Below are positions 6,783-16,000 of a stretch of 32,850 bases of DNA, piece after piece (positions within the stretch are counted from its first letter, which is position 1; every line of letters starts with the position of its first letter). The stretch is from contig JAHFQC010000026.1 of NCBI GenBank assembly GCA_023259375.1, positions 18,317-51,166 of the forward strand, written 5' to 3'. The position numbers and the translations under genes were made by a program. Under the pieces are notes generated by a model, which was not told where the DNA came from, searched no databases, and saw nothing but the letters and a program-made list of their open reading frames with translations. The DNA is from Alphaproteobacteria bacterium (GTDB lineage: Bacteria; Pseudomonadota; Alphaproteobacteria; Micropepsales; Micropepsaceae).

Positions 6783-8062
6783 AGCGTACCGCGAGTCTTC
6801 TCGCTGCGGCGGCCCTTATGCTCGGCGCCTGTGGCCCCGAACCAACCGATCCCAAGCACCAGGTCGGCGCCAATCCGACGCTGCCGCCGCTGCATCAATA
6901 CCTGCTGCCGCCGATGAAGGTGGCCTCGCGCGGGCAATGGGGCAACGCCAAACCATCGGTGGCGGGCGGCTTGCGCATCGAGGCCTTGGCCAAGAACTTT
7001 GCCAATCCGCGCATGGTGTATGTGCTACCCAACAATGACGTGCTGGTGGTTGAATCCGACGGGCCGAAAGAACCGATCAAGCGCCCGAAGCAAATCGTGA
7101 TGAACTGGATCGAAAGCCAAGTTCATTCCGCCAATAAGGCCGGCAACCGCATCATCCTGTTGCGCGACACCAACGGCGACGGCATGCCGGATCTGCGCAC
7201 CGTCTTCATCGACCATCTCGTCCATCCCTTCGGTGTGGTGCTGGTCGGGAGCGATCTCTATGTCGCCAATACCGATGCGCTGATGCGGTTTTCCTATCAC
7301 GAAGGCGAAACCCATATAAGCGATCCGGCCGTCAAGCTGACTGATCTGCCGGGCGGTCCGATCGATCATCACTGGACCAAATCGCTGACCGCGAGCCCGG
7401 ACGGCAGCAAGCTTTATGTCGGCGTCGGCTCGAACTCGAACATCACCGAGAACGGCATGGAAGCCGAACACGAACGCGCCGCGATCTGGGAAATCGACCG
7501 CGCCAGCGGCGCGCATCGTCTCTACGCCACCGGCACGCGCAATCCCTCAGGCCTGATGTTCGAACCGGCGACGCACAAGCTGTGGGCCGTGGTCAACGAG
7601 CGCGACGAACTCGGGCCCGATCTGGTGCCGGATTATCTCACCTCGATCAAGGACGGCGCCTTCTACGGCTGGCCGTGGAGCTATTGGGGACAGCATGTCG
7701 ACCCGCGCGTCTATCCGCAGCGTCCCGACATGGTGAAAAAAGCGATCATGCCCGATTACAGCCTGTCGTCGCACGTCGCGCCGCTCGGCATCGCCTTTGC
7801 TGCGGGTCTTCCCAACTATCACGACGGTGTTTTCGTCGGCGAGCACGGCAGCTGGGATCGCGCGCCCACTAACGGCTACAAGGTCGTTTATGTGCCGTTC
7901 ACCAACGGCCGTCCCAGCGGCCCGGCCAAAGATGTCGTGACCGGATTTCTGCGCGGCACCACCGCCTTTGGTCGGCCGGTCGGCCTCGCCATCGACAAAC
8001 GCGGCGGCTTGCTGATCGCCGACGATCTCGGCGGCACGGTGTGGCGGGTTTCGGCACGATAA
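6779..8062 (+). CDS. PQQ-dependent sugar/L-sorbosone dehydrogenase-like lipoprotein
   Basis: A 427-residue six-bladed beta-propeller of the glucose/sorbosone dehydrogenase family, closest in style to L-sorbosone dehydrogenase and pyranose dehydrogenases that use PQQ. Visible family segments are LTDLPGGPIDHHWTKSL, GVGSNSNITENG, GTRNPSGLMFEP, NERDELGPDLVPDYL, FYGWPWSYW and GEHGSWDR. A lipoprotein signal peptide is present, with lipobox LGAC and Cys18. The protein is therefore expected to be anchored facing the periplasm and to oxidise a sugar or aldose, passing electrons to the membrane. The GTG start at 6779 overlaps the TGA of the DUF2231 gene and gives a correct signal peptide. No PQQ biosynthesis genes are in view. 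The substrate cannot be told from sequence. Confidence 0.88.
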   Translation: MKRTASLLAAAALMLGACGPEPTDPKHQVGANPTLPPLHQYLLPPMKVASRGQWGNAKPSVAGGLRIEALAKNFANPRMVYVLPNNDVLVVESDGPKEPIKRPKQIVMNWIESQVHSANKAGNRIILLRDTNGDGMPDLRTVFIDHLVHPFGVVLVGSDLYVANTDALMRFSYHEGETHISDPAVKLTDLPGGPIDHHWTKSLTASPDGSKLYVGVGSNSNITENGMEAEHERAAIWEIDRASGAHRLYATGTRNPSGLMFEPATHKLWAVVNERDELGPDLVPDYLTSIKDGAFYGWPWSYWGQHVDPRVYPQRPDMVKKAIMPDYSLSSHVAPLGIAFAAGLPNYHDGVFVGEHGSWDRAPTNGYKVVYVPFTNGRPSGPAKDVVTGFLRGTTAFGRPVGLAIDKRGGLLIADDLGGTVWRVSAR

Positions 8063-8069
8063 AAGCAAA

Positions 8070-8092
8070 ACGGGCGGGATGATCCCGCCCGT
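8070..8092. terminator. Bidirectional terminator between convergent genes
   Basis: ACGGGCGGGA-TGA-TCCCGCCCGT is a perfect 10-bp stem with a 3-nt loop, 7 bp after the dehydrogenase stop and 25 bp from the SapC stop. On the minus strand it is followed by TTTTGCTTTTAT, so it probably serves the SapC gene best; the plus-strand side has no T run. Confidence 0.85.
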
Positions 8093-8117
8093 CTCGCAAA
8101 AAGAATAGCCTGGAAGA

Positions 8118-8861
8118 TCAGGCGTTCGCGGCGGCCGGGGTTTCGGCCTTGACGACACGCTCGACCACCTTGTCGATATTCCTGAGCGAAATCATCTGCA
8201 TGAAGATGAGTTCCAGCTCGTCGTTCTTCAACAAGGTTTCGAGCTGCTCGCCCTTGAGCGCCTTCAGCTTCTCGCGGTTGACCAGGAAGAAGCCGTTGAT
8301 TTTGCGCTCGGGGTCGTTCGGCAGCGGCGTCTTCACCTCAACCGGATCGAGCAGGCCGAGCTTGTCGAGACGGTCGCCGAACTCGCGCGTGCGCACGTAC
8401 ATCATCTGGTATTCTTTGAGGAAATCCACGGTCTGCTGGACGAACGGGCCAAGCTTGCCTTCGCCGTCGAACAGCTTCTCGCCCTCGCCGTCCTTGTTGA
8501 GGCCGGGATAGGCTTCGTCGATCATCAGCGTGAAGGTTTCGGCCTTCTCGTCGGTGCCGAACACGAACGGATAGCGGCGCACGAACGCCGGGATGTAACG
8601 CGCATCCCATTTTCCGTCGGCCGTCACAAAGGCGTTCTCACGGTCGCGAATGCCGACGATCGCCGTCGGAACGACGCCTTCGTTGGTGCGCGTGAAGACG
8701 ATCGGATACTCCTCGCTCGCCGGCAGGAACTCGCTGCCGACCAGCGGAATCGCATTGGTCTCGCGCGCAAAGCTGACATCGTTGGTGCGCTTCAGCGACA
8801 TCTCGCCATGGTCGCGCTGGGTCAGCGGTTTGATGTTTTCGTAGATCAACAACTGTTTCAT
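8118..8861 (-). CDS. SapC-family protein
   Basis: A 247-residue soluble-looking protein matching the SapC family: an N-terminal LYENIKPLTQRDHGEMSLK segment, a PIVFTRTNEGVVPTAIVGIR segment, and a central YIPAFVRRYPFVF motif typical of these proteins. It has no signal peptide and ends in a short Ala-rich tail. SapC was named from a Campylobacter S-layer locus, but in alphaproteobacteria these genes usually lie near TonB-dependent receptors and carbohydrate genes, and their role is unproven. The ATG at 8861 has GGAAGG about 5 nt upstream. The frame remains open to 9008, but that extension has no support. Its terminator is shared with the convergent dehydrogenase gene. Confidence 0.85.
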   Translation of the reverse strand: MKQLLIYENIKPLTQRDHGEMSLKRTNDVSFARETNAIPLVGSEFLPASEEYPIVFTRTNEGVVPTAIVGIRDRENAFVTADGKWDARYIPAFVRRYPFVFGTDEKAETFTLMIDEAYPGLNKDGEGEKLFDGEGKLGPFVQQTVDFLKEYQMMYVRTREFGDRLDKLGLLDPVEVKTPLPNDPERKINGFFLVNREKLKALKGEQLETLLKNDELELIFMQMISLRNIDKVVERVVKAETPAAANA

Positions 8862-9094
8862 GACACCTTCCCATTTGGCCTGACGCGACGGCGCCTTGCC
8901 CTGAAAACCTTCTTCTGAGGACCCCCAAGCCCGGGCCGGAGCGGCCCCGTTTTCTACCCGACCGTAGCGTGGCAAGTGCCTGGGGCACAACGGTAAGAAA
9001 GGGTTCAAATCCGCGCGGGGCGTGCGTTATAGAATCACACTAAGATGCAGTTGCCTGTCGGCAAAATGGGCGGATATTGGCGGAAAACAGCAAA

Positions 9095-9119
9095 AAGGGC
9101 GCCCGCTGGGAGCGCCCTT
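9095..9119 (-). terminator. Rho-independent terminator of the manganese catalase gene
   Basis: On the minus strand AAGGGCGC pairs perfectly with GCGCCCTT around a 9-nt loop, followed by a T-rich tail (TTTTTGCTGTTTT, counting the last two stem bases). It begins 14 bp after the catalase stop codon. Confidence 0.88.
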
Positions 9120-9132
9120 CTCTGCGACGGGC

Positions 9133-10041
9133 TCAGGAGTTCTTGGCGGTCTTGCCGGCGCCCGGCCCGGCACCGAGATCCGCCCCCGTGACGACATCGT
9201 GATCGGTCGCCGATTTGGTCCGCCGGGCCATGGCTTTCAGGATCTTGCCATCCGCCGCCTCCAGCTTGACCGAGGCGCGGCCGTCGCCGCCGTCGACCGC
9301 AACCTGGGCCTGCGGGTCGTCGACCTTTTCCCATTGCCCGCCGGTGTTCCACGGCCCTTCGGCATCGCCGTCGATCGCGGCGTCGCCTTGCGAGAGGTTG
9401 TAGTACTTCGAGGCAAAGCGCGGATCGCCCGGCAGCTTGCCCGGCGGGAAATTCGGCTCGATGGCATAAAGCGCCTTCTCGAACGACTTCTGGTGCGCCA
9501 CCTCGCGGGTCATCAGGAAGGTGAGCGCCTCCTTGACGCCGGGATCGTCGGTGACGTTGATCAACCGCTCATAGACGATCTTGGCGCGCGCCTCGGCGGC
9601 GATGTTGGAACGCAGATCGCAGGTCGGATCGCCGATGGAGTCGATGTACGCCGCCGTCCACGGCACCGTGCCGGAATGGGTCAGCGCCGGTCCGCCGCCA
9701 TAAAGCAGCGCGGTCGTATGACTATCGTTGCCCTGGCCGAGCGCCATATACATCTCGGCCTCTTCCAGCGCGCCCTCCGACAGTTCCGCCTTCACACCTT
9801 TGTTCAGCATGGCGACGATGCTGCCGATCACTTCGAGATGCGACAATTCCTCGGTGGCGATGTCGATCAGCATGTCCTTGCGGCCGGGATCGTCCTCCGC
9901 CAGATGCTGGGTGAAATAGCGCATCGCCGCCGCTAGCTCGCCTTGCGGGCCACCGAACTGCTCCAGCATCAAATTGGCGAGCGCCGGATTGGTTTCACCA
10001 ACGCGCACTGTATACATCAACTTCTTGTTATGCATGAACAT
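9133..10041 (-). CDS. Manganese (non-haem) catalase
   Basis: A 302-residue ferritin-like dimanganese catalase that dismutates hydrogen peroxide to water and oxygen. All expected metal ligands are visible: Glu35 (GPQGELAAAMRY), Glu65 and His68 (ATEELSHLE), Glu150 (NIAAEARAK) and His183 (TREVAHQKSF), with spacing like that of characterised family members. The four-helix core is followed by the NFPPGKLPGDPRF region and a C-terminal tail rich in Gly and Ala. There is no signal peptide, so the protein is cytoplasmic. The ATG at 10041 is preferred because AAGGA lies 8 nt upstream; a second ATG two codons later is less well placed. It is a single-gene unit, divergent from the GH-A hydrolase, with a strong terminator. 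Confidence 0.94.
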   Translation of the reverse strand: MFMHNKKLMYTVRVGETNPALANLMLEQFGGPQGELAAAMRYFTQHLAEDDPGRKDMLIDIATEELSHLEVIGSIVAMLNKGVKAELSEGALEEAEMYMALGQGNDSHTTALLYGGGPALTHSGTVPWTAAYIDSIGDPTCDLRSNIAAEARAKIVYERLINVTDDPGVKEALTFLMTREVAHQKSFEKALYAIEPNFPPGKLPGDPRFASKYYNLSQGDAAIDGDAEGPWNTGGQWEKVDDPQAQVAVDGGDGRASVKLEAADGKILKAMARRTKSATDHDVVTGADLGAGPGAGKTAKNS

Positions 10042-10193
10042 GAGAGGGATCCTTGGGGTTGCCAAGAACCCAACGCGCACGCTCGGTCCCTGTTGCCGAT
10101 GCGGCGGCGCCAACATAAGCGAACGCTGCCGACATTTTCGCGCGCCGGTCACGCAAGTGCGCTATCGTTCGCCGCGTTTCGGGAGGGGCGGAC

Positions 10194-12695
10194 ATGCTTC
10201 GCGCGGCTTTGGCGGCAATGGTTCTGATGGCGGGCTCGGCGGCGGCGGGCGAAATGTTCCCCTTCACCATGCCGTGGAACGACACCGGCACCGGCAATAT
10301 CACCGACCTGTCGCGTTGGAACGATAAGCCAGCGGGGGCGAGCGGCTTCGTCACCGTCGCGGGCGGACACCTCGCGGCGGGCGGCAAGCGGCTGCAACTC
10401 TTGGGCGTCAACGTGACGTTCGGTTCCAACGCGCCCGACCACACCGATGCCGATATCGTGGCGCGGCGGATGGCGCGCTTCGGGATCAATATCGTGCGGC
10501 TGCATCACATGGACACCCATGAGGCGCCGAACGGTCTGCTCGAAAAAGATCGCGTCACCTTCAACCCCGACTATCTCGATAAGCTCGACTATTTCATCGC
10601 CGCGCTGAAGCACCAGGGCATTTATGTCGACATCAACCTGCATGTCGGCCGCGCCTATCCGGGCTTTGCGACCTGGCCGGGCGGCGACAGCTATTTCAAG
10701 GGCGTCGACCATTTCGAGCCGCGGATGATCGCACTGCAGAAGGATTTTGCCCGCGACCTGCTCCACCATCGCAATCCCTATACCGGCACCCGCTATGCCG
10801 AGGAACCGGCCGTCGCCATCGTCGAGATCAACAACGAGAACGGCCTGATCCGCGAATGGGGCGCCGGGGCGCTCGATCAAATGACCGAGCCGCTGCGCGG
10901 CGAATTCACCCAGCAATGGAATGCGTGGCTGAAGCAGCGCTATGGCAGCGACGCGGCATTGCGCCAGGCGTGGGGCGCGCGCAGCGAGCCGCTCGGCAAA
11001 GAGATGTTCACCACCGGCTGGGAGTTGCAGACGCTCGGCGGTTCTAAGGCGACGCTGACACCGACGGCGGCCGGGCTCGCGCTGACCATGACCGGCAAAG
11101 GTCAGGAAAGCTGGCACACGCAGATGCATCAGAACGGGCTGAATTTCACCGCCGAGCGGCCCTACACCCTGACGCTACGCCTCAAGGCCGATCACCCGAT
11201 GAAAGTCGCGGTGCAGGCGATGCAGACCCACGAACCGTGGAAATGGTTGTGGTCCGATACCATCGCGGTCGGCACGGACTGGAAGACGGTGCATTTCACC
11301 TTTGTGCCCGCGTTCGGCGAGAACGGCGCGCGGCTAACCCTGGGCGGGCTCGGGTTTGAAACCGGCACGCTGGAGATTGCCGAAGCAACTCTCAAGCCGG
11401 GTGGCTCAGCGGGGCTGAAGCCGGGCGAAAATCTCGGCCGCGGCAGCGTTGCGATCAGCGAATACAGTTCCCGCTACAGCCGCACGCCGGCAGCGCAACG
11501 AGACTGGCTGAATTTCTTGTGGGATACCGAAACCCGCTATTGGGCCGAGATGCAGCGCTTCTTGAAGGCGGACCTCGGCGTCAAACCGCTGCTGGTCGGC
11601 ACGCAGACGGTGTACAGCCCGGCGCCGATCCAGTCCGGGCTCGATGTCGTCGACGATCACGCCTATTGGCAGCATCCTCACTTTCCCGGCCGCGCCTGGG
11701 ACCCGGGCAATTGGCGTATCAACAACGTGCCGATGGCGGGCATCGAAGGCGGCGGCACGATTGCCGACCTGGCGCTGCGCCGCGTGCCAGGCAAGCCATT
11801 CATCGTGACGGAATACAACGCGCCCGCGCCCAACGATTACCAAGGCGAAGCCATGCCGCTGGTCGCCGCCTATGGCGCGCTGCAGGATTGGGACGGGCTT
11901 TTCCTATTCGATTACGGCGGCTGGGACAACAACTGGCACACCGATCATATCGACAGCTTCTTCGACAGCCGTTCCAATCCGGTGAAACTCGCAAGCCTGA
12001 TTTCGACGGCTGCGATGCTGCGGCGAGGCGATGTCACCGCAGCCGCTCCGACGCAGGCAAGCATGCCCGACCGCGCGGCGTGGATCGAAGCACTGCGGCA
12101 ATCGGCCTATCCGCCCAGCGGCGCCAGTTTCGGCATGGCGAAAGACGCGGCCTTGGCACGCTCGGTCGGCGCGATCGCGGGCAACGGCGTGGCACCGTCG
12201 TGGCCGGTCAAGAGCGAGACGGGCGAACTCACTTGGGGGCTCGGTGGCAAGACCGTGGTGATCGATGCCCAACGCAGCAAGGGCCTGATCGGCCCGCGGC
12301 TTGGACAGGCTTACGACGCGCATGGCGTCGGGCTCGAACTGACCGAAGCACAAGGCGATTGGGGCGTGGTGACCGCGACCGTCGTTCAGGGTACGGATTT
12401 TTCGTCGCCAGGACGCATTCTGGTAACGACGCTAGGGCGCGAAGAGAATACCGGGCAGCAATGGACCGATGCGACGCGGACTTCGGTCGGCCGCAACTGG
12501 GGTACAGCGCCGGTGCTAGTCGAGGGTCTGGGTGCGCGCATCACCCTGCCCGTTCCGGCCGCGCGGGTATCGGCGTTTGCGCTCGATGCGCTCGGCAATC
12601 GCACCACGCCGCTGCCGGTGCGCGGTTCGGGGCGCGCCACGATCGACCTCGGCGCGCGGTATCAGACGCTTTGGTACGAGGTGGTGGTGAAGTAG
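10194..12695 (+). CDS. Secreted clan GH-A glycoside hydrolase with inserted carbohydrate-binding domain
   Basis: An 833-residue protein with a signal peptide (residues 1-18, cleavage at SAAAG). The catalytic TIM barrel starts near residue 60 (LLGVNV, then GINIVRLHHMDTH). The probable acid/base is Glu215 in VEINNENG and the probable nucleophile Glu540 in FIVTEYN, the clan GH-A strand-4/strand-7 pattern. Between them, residues about 285-402 form a beta-sandwich like carbohydrate-binding modules of the CBM4/9 type (YTLTLRLKADHP, then TDWKTVHFTF). The binding domain thus interrupts the barrel, which resumes near 415. A beta-rich C-terminal domain follows residue 620. It resembles GH5-like cellulase or mannanase relatives, but the exact family and substrate are not identifiable here. 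The ATG at 10194 has GGGAGG 7 nt upstream. It is transcribed alone. Confidence 0.85.
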   Translation: MLRAALAAMVLMAGSAAAGEMFPFTMPWNDTGTGNITDLSRWNDKPAGASGFVTVAGGHLAAGGKRLQLLGVNVTFGSNAPDHTDADIVARRMARFGINIVRLHHMDTHEAPNGLLEKDRVTFNPDYLDKLDYFIAALKHQGIYVDINLHVGRAYPGFATWPGGDSYFKGVDHFEPRMIALQKDFARDLLHHRNPYTGTRYAEEPAVAIVEINNENGLIREWGAGALDQMTEPLRGEFTQQWNAWLKQRYGSDAALRQAWGARSEPLGKEMFTTGWELQTLGGSKATLTPTAAGLALTMTGKGQESWHTQMHQNGLNFTAERPYTLTLRLKADHPMKVAVQAMQTHEPWKWLWSDTIAVGTDWKTVHFTFVPAFGENGARLTLGGLGFETGTLEIAEATLKPGGSAGLKPGENLGRGSVAISEYSSRYSRTPAAQRDWLNFLWDTETRYWAEMQRFLKADLGVKPLLVGTQTVYSPAPIQSGLDVVDDHAYWQHPHFPGRAWDPGNWRINNVPMAGIEGGGTIADLALRRVPGKPFIVTEYNAPAPNDYQGEAMPLVAAYGALQDWDGLFLFDYGGWDNNWHTDHIDSFFDSRSNPVKLASLISTAAMLRRGDVTAAAPTQASMPDRAAWIEALRQSAYPPSGASFGMAKDAALARSVGAIAGNGVAPSWPVKSETGELTWGLGGKTVVIDAQRSKGLIGPRLGQAYDAHGVGLELTEAQGDWGVVTATVVQGTDFSSPGRILVTTLGREENTGQQWTDATRTSVGRNWGTAPVLVEGLGARITLPVPAARVSAFALDALGNRTTPLPVRGSGRATIDLGARYQTLWYEVVVK

Positions 12696-13032
12696 TTGTT
12701 TTCTCCGGCCACCCGGACACTGTCCCCTTATTTCGTCATGGCCGGGCTTTCGACCCGGCCATCCATTTCGAATTCTGGCGCATCGTCGAAGATTGTTCCG
12801 CGTCGGCACCGCCTGGATGGCCGGGTCACCGCTTCGCTATCGGCTACGCCGACGCAAGCGGGCCCGGCCATGACGAGATGGGGATGGGGGGCTTCTACGC
12901 CGCATCACTCCCCCCTCCGGCCCTTCGGGCCACCTCCCCCGCTAGTTCACGAGCCGTGCGGTTTTGCCGTCACGACTCCGCGAGGGAGGAAAGAAGATGC
13001 CGAACCTGGTCGGCCGGGGATGACAGTTTTGT
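12696..13032. other. Intergenic stretch built of dispersed repeats
   Basis: This 337-bp gap separates two convergent genes and holds no credible gene. Its first half is the nested palindromic element at 12733-12876. Its second half has a CCGGCCC-TTC-GGGCC hairpin near 12917 and ends in CGGCCGGGGATGACAG (13011-13026), which matches the outer arm of the element at 5105-5277. No separate T-tailed terminator was found, so the repeats may insulate the convergent genes. Confidence 0.6.
12733..12876. repeat. Nested double-palindrome repeat element
   Basis: Four related arms are present. The outer pair (12733-12747 and 12862-12876) is a perfect 15-bp inverted repeat, TCGTCATGGCCGGGC. The inner pair (12752-12765 and 12814-12827) is a perfect 14-bp inverted repeat, GACCCGGCCATCCA. 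The two left arms also pair with each other over ATGGCCGGG/CCCGGCCAT, as do the two right arms, so either one long hairpin or a two-hairpin cruciform can form. The core recurs at 21636-21670. It resembles the repetitive extragenic palindromes of alphaproteobacteria. Confidence 0.82.
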
Positions 13033-16000
13033 TCAGGGCGTCGCCGCGTACAGCGCGTGATGGGTGACGATGTAGAGCGTCTGCCCGGCGGTGACGAGTT
13101 GGATCGGGCGGTCGGGGACGTCGATGCGGCCGGTTTCGCGGCCATCGCGGTCGTAGACGTAGATCTGGCCGTTGGCGATGTAGACGCGGCCTGAGGCATC
13201 CGTCGCCACGCTCTCACCGCCGCGATCCGCAAACGGCTTGAGATCGGTGAGCGCGCCATTCTTGCCGACCTTGGCGATGTAGGTCTTGCCTTCGGTCGAA
13301 TTGCTGATGAAGACGCGCGAACCGGGCGCGGCGGTGTTGTAGCCGTAGGTGTCGAGCGCATGCGAGAAGCGCCAGCCGCGATTGTCGGGCGGCCCCTGAT
13401 GCACGACACGATAATCCGGTAACGCGAGACTGCCGTCGGGCGAAACGTATTGCTTGGCGGGCGCATTGGCGGCGTCGCGGGCGAAGAGTTCGGCCAGCGT
13501 AGTGAAATGATCCGTGGCCGGATTATACTGGTCCTGGAACTCGCCGTTCACCCACCAGTTGCCGGGCAACGCGATTTTCTTCGCACGCGCATTCGCGGTG
13601 GGCTCGATCGGCGTGATCACTGCGTTAGGCGCATCGGGATCGAGACTGAACGCGGCACCGAAGAATCCGGCGGACGACTGCACCAGAAGATGATCGGAGG
13701 CATCGACCGCGACATTGATTGGATCGAGCGGCTGATCGCTGACCACCTCCAGCCCCTTGTCCGACCAGCGATAGATGCGCTGGAAGGTGCGGTCGACAAA
13801 ATAGAACCGGCCCTTGGAATCCACTGCCCCGCCACCGAGCGCGAAGAAGCCATCGGCGAGCTTTTTCACTTGCGGCCCCGACACGGGCTCGGCCACCGGC
13901 GGCTTGCCGGTGATGTCGAGCGCGGCGAACATACGCTCGCGCACGACGGTGTTGCTGGTGCGGTCCTCGATCGCATTCTCGAACGGGAACTTATTGGGCC
14001 GCAGATAGACGATGCAGTCCTTGTCCGTATCGCAATAGGTGAAGCCGCTTTCGGCGTTCACGGCGACATTGCGGAAGCGGATATTGCGCGAATTGTAAAG
14101 CCTGACGGCCGTCGGCGCCGGAACCAGCGTACGGGTGACGCGATAGGCGTGATAATTCGCGATCAGGATGTCATGCGAGTCACGGATTTCGAACGAAGTG
14201 GCATTGCCGCTTTCACGGTACTCCTCCTCCGTTTGCGGCGCGTGGAATTCCCAGTTGGCGACACGCTCCAGCACGATCTCAGCGCGAACGTGATGCTCGA
14301 TGCTCATCTGGTAGGTATAACCGGGCGTCGACGTATCGGAGATGTAGAAACCGGCGCTGGCAAACGTATCCGGCGTCCAGCAACCGACGAACGTGCCGCC
14401 GCCGCCTTTGGTCACCCACAGGCTAGGATACTGGCCGTCCCAGCGCGGCGCCGGATTGGGATCGAAGAACGGGTTGGTCGCGCGCGCGGCCGTCTGCGCC
14501 GCATTGAACGGCGACGTCGGCATCGGAGCGGAGAAATCGGTGCCGAGCGTGAGCTGGAACTTGACGTCGTCCATCAGCGAGTCCGCTCCGGCCATCCACA
14601 GCATCGCCGTGGCACGCGGATTGACGCCGCCGGAATAGAGACCGAAACCGGACACGATGGCATCGCCGCCTTCCGCCGATTGGATCATCGCTTTGGGCGC
14701 ACCGATCCCGGCAAACGCCAGCGTGCGGTCGTTGAGGATGATCTGCGTGCGGTTAGGGTGCAACGCAATCAGCACCGTGTTGGGCTTCAGCCGCACCGTA
14801 TCGCTGATGCGGTAATCGCCAAGCGGCAGATAGACGACGCGATGGCTGTCGATGGCACGCTGCAACGCCGCTGTGTCGTCCGCCTTACCGTCGCCGACCG
14901 CACCGGCGTCACGCACGCTGTACCATTCCGCCACCGGCGGCAGCGAACGAACGATGGGCGCGCGTTCGGCGGGCAACGCCGTGAGCGGCTCGATGCTGGA
15001 GGTCGTCTTGATGGTGCCCATACGGCCGAGATCGGGCACATGCACGCCGTGACTGAAGGCGGCAACGCGGTAGAAGCGACCCTGCCCCGCAACCGTCTTG
15101 CCGCTGTCGCGGAATTTGGCGAACACCGGCGTATCGGCGGCGAACGTGTTCTCGAAACCGATCTCGGTATAGACGGATTTCTCGTTGGAAATCACGACGG
15201 CCGCATCGCGCACGTTCTCGAAACGCACGTCCTTGCCCCACAGCCAGTCACTATAGCCTTTGTCGATCTCGATCCCGACCGGGACATTGCGCAGCGTGAC
15301 ATTGGCGAGGGTGAGCGACAGTTCGTGCTCACGAATGGCGGCGCTGCGCTGACCGTCAAAGGTGGAATCCAAAACCGTGAACTGCCATGCGGGCGACGTC
15401 TTTTCGCTGACGATGCCATAGCGGCCGCCGTGGAAATGAACATCGCGAATGAGCGTGGTGGCCTGATAGATTCCGGCAAAGCCAGACCCGAGACGAAGGT
15501 CCATATGGCTCAAGAAGCCATGCTGGGCGACGCGGAAGCGGAATGCGGCGGCGGCGGGGTTGCCCTCGCCGATCTCGACATCGACATTGCTCATCGCCGA
15601 ATAGAAGGTGGAGGAATGCGCGTCGGCAATTTTGGGATCGAACGGCACAATGCCGGGCGGCGGGAACGGCACATGCGGCATCATTCCGCGCGGCGCACCG
15701 GTGAACGCAACCATGTAGGAAACGCCGCGCTGAAAGCCCGGCGTCTTGTCTCCGAGCACAAGAACGGGACGCGTCGCGCCAATGCCGAACACGCGCACAC
15801 CGGGCCAGACGAGAAGCGTACGGCTGATGCGATACCGGCCCGAAGGGAGGAATACGAGCCCGCCGTTCTTCTCGCCTGCCTTATCGAGTGCAGCTTGGAT
15901 CGCGGCGGAGTCATCACTCACTCCGTCGGCTTTGGCCTGCACCGTTATTGCGCGCGGATCGGCGGGCGCTGTCAAGTAGACGGAAGTCGATACCGACGAA

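Noticed and set aside
8998..9020. GGGTTCAAATCC, a tRNA T-loop-like motif
   Set aside because: The flanking bases do not form a T stem beyond two pairs, and no acceptor, D or anticodon arm could be built around it.
12733..13026. Repeats considered as a CRISPR array
   Set aside because: The units are inverted rather than direct, with uneven spacing and no regular spacers or cas genes.
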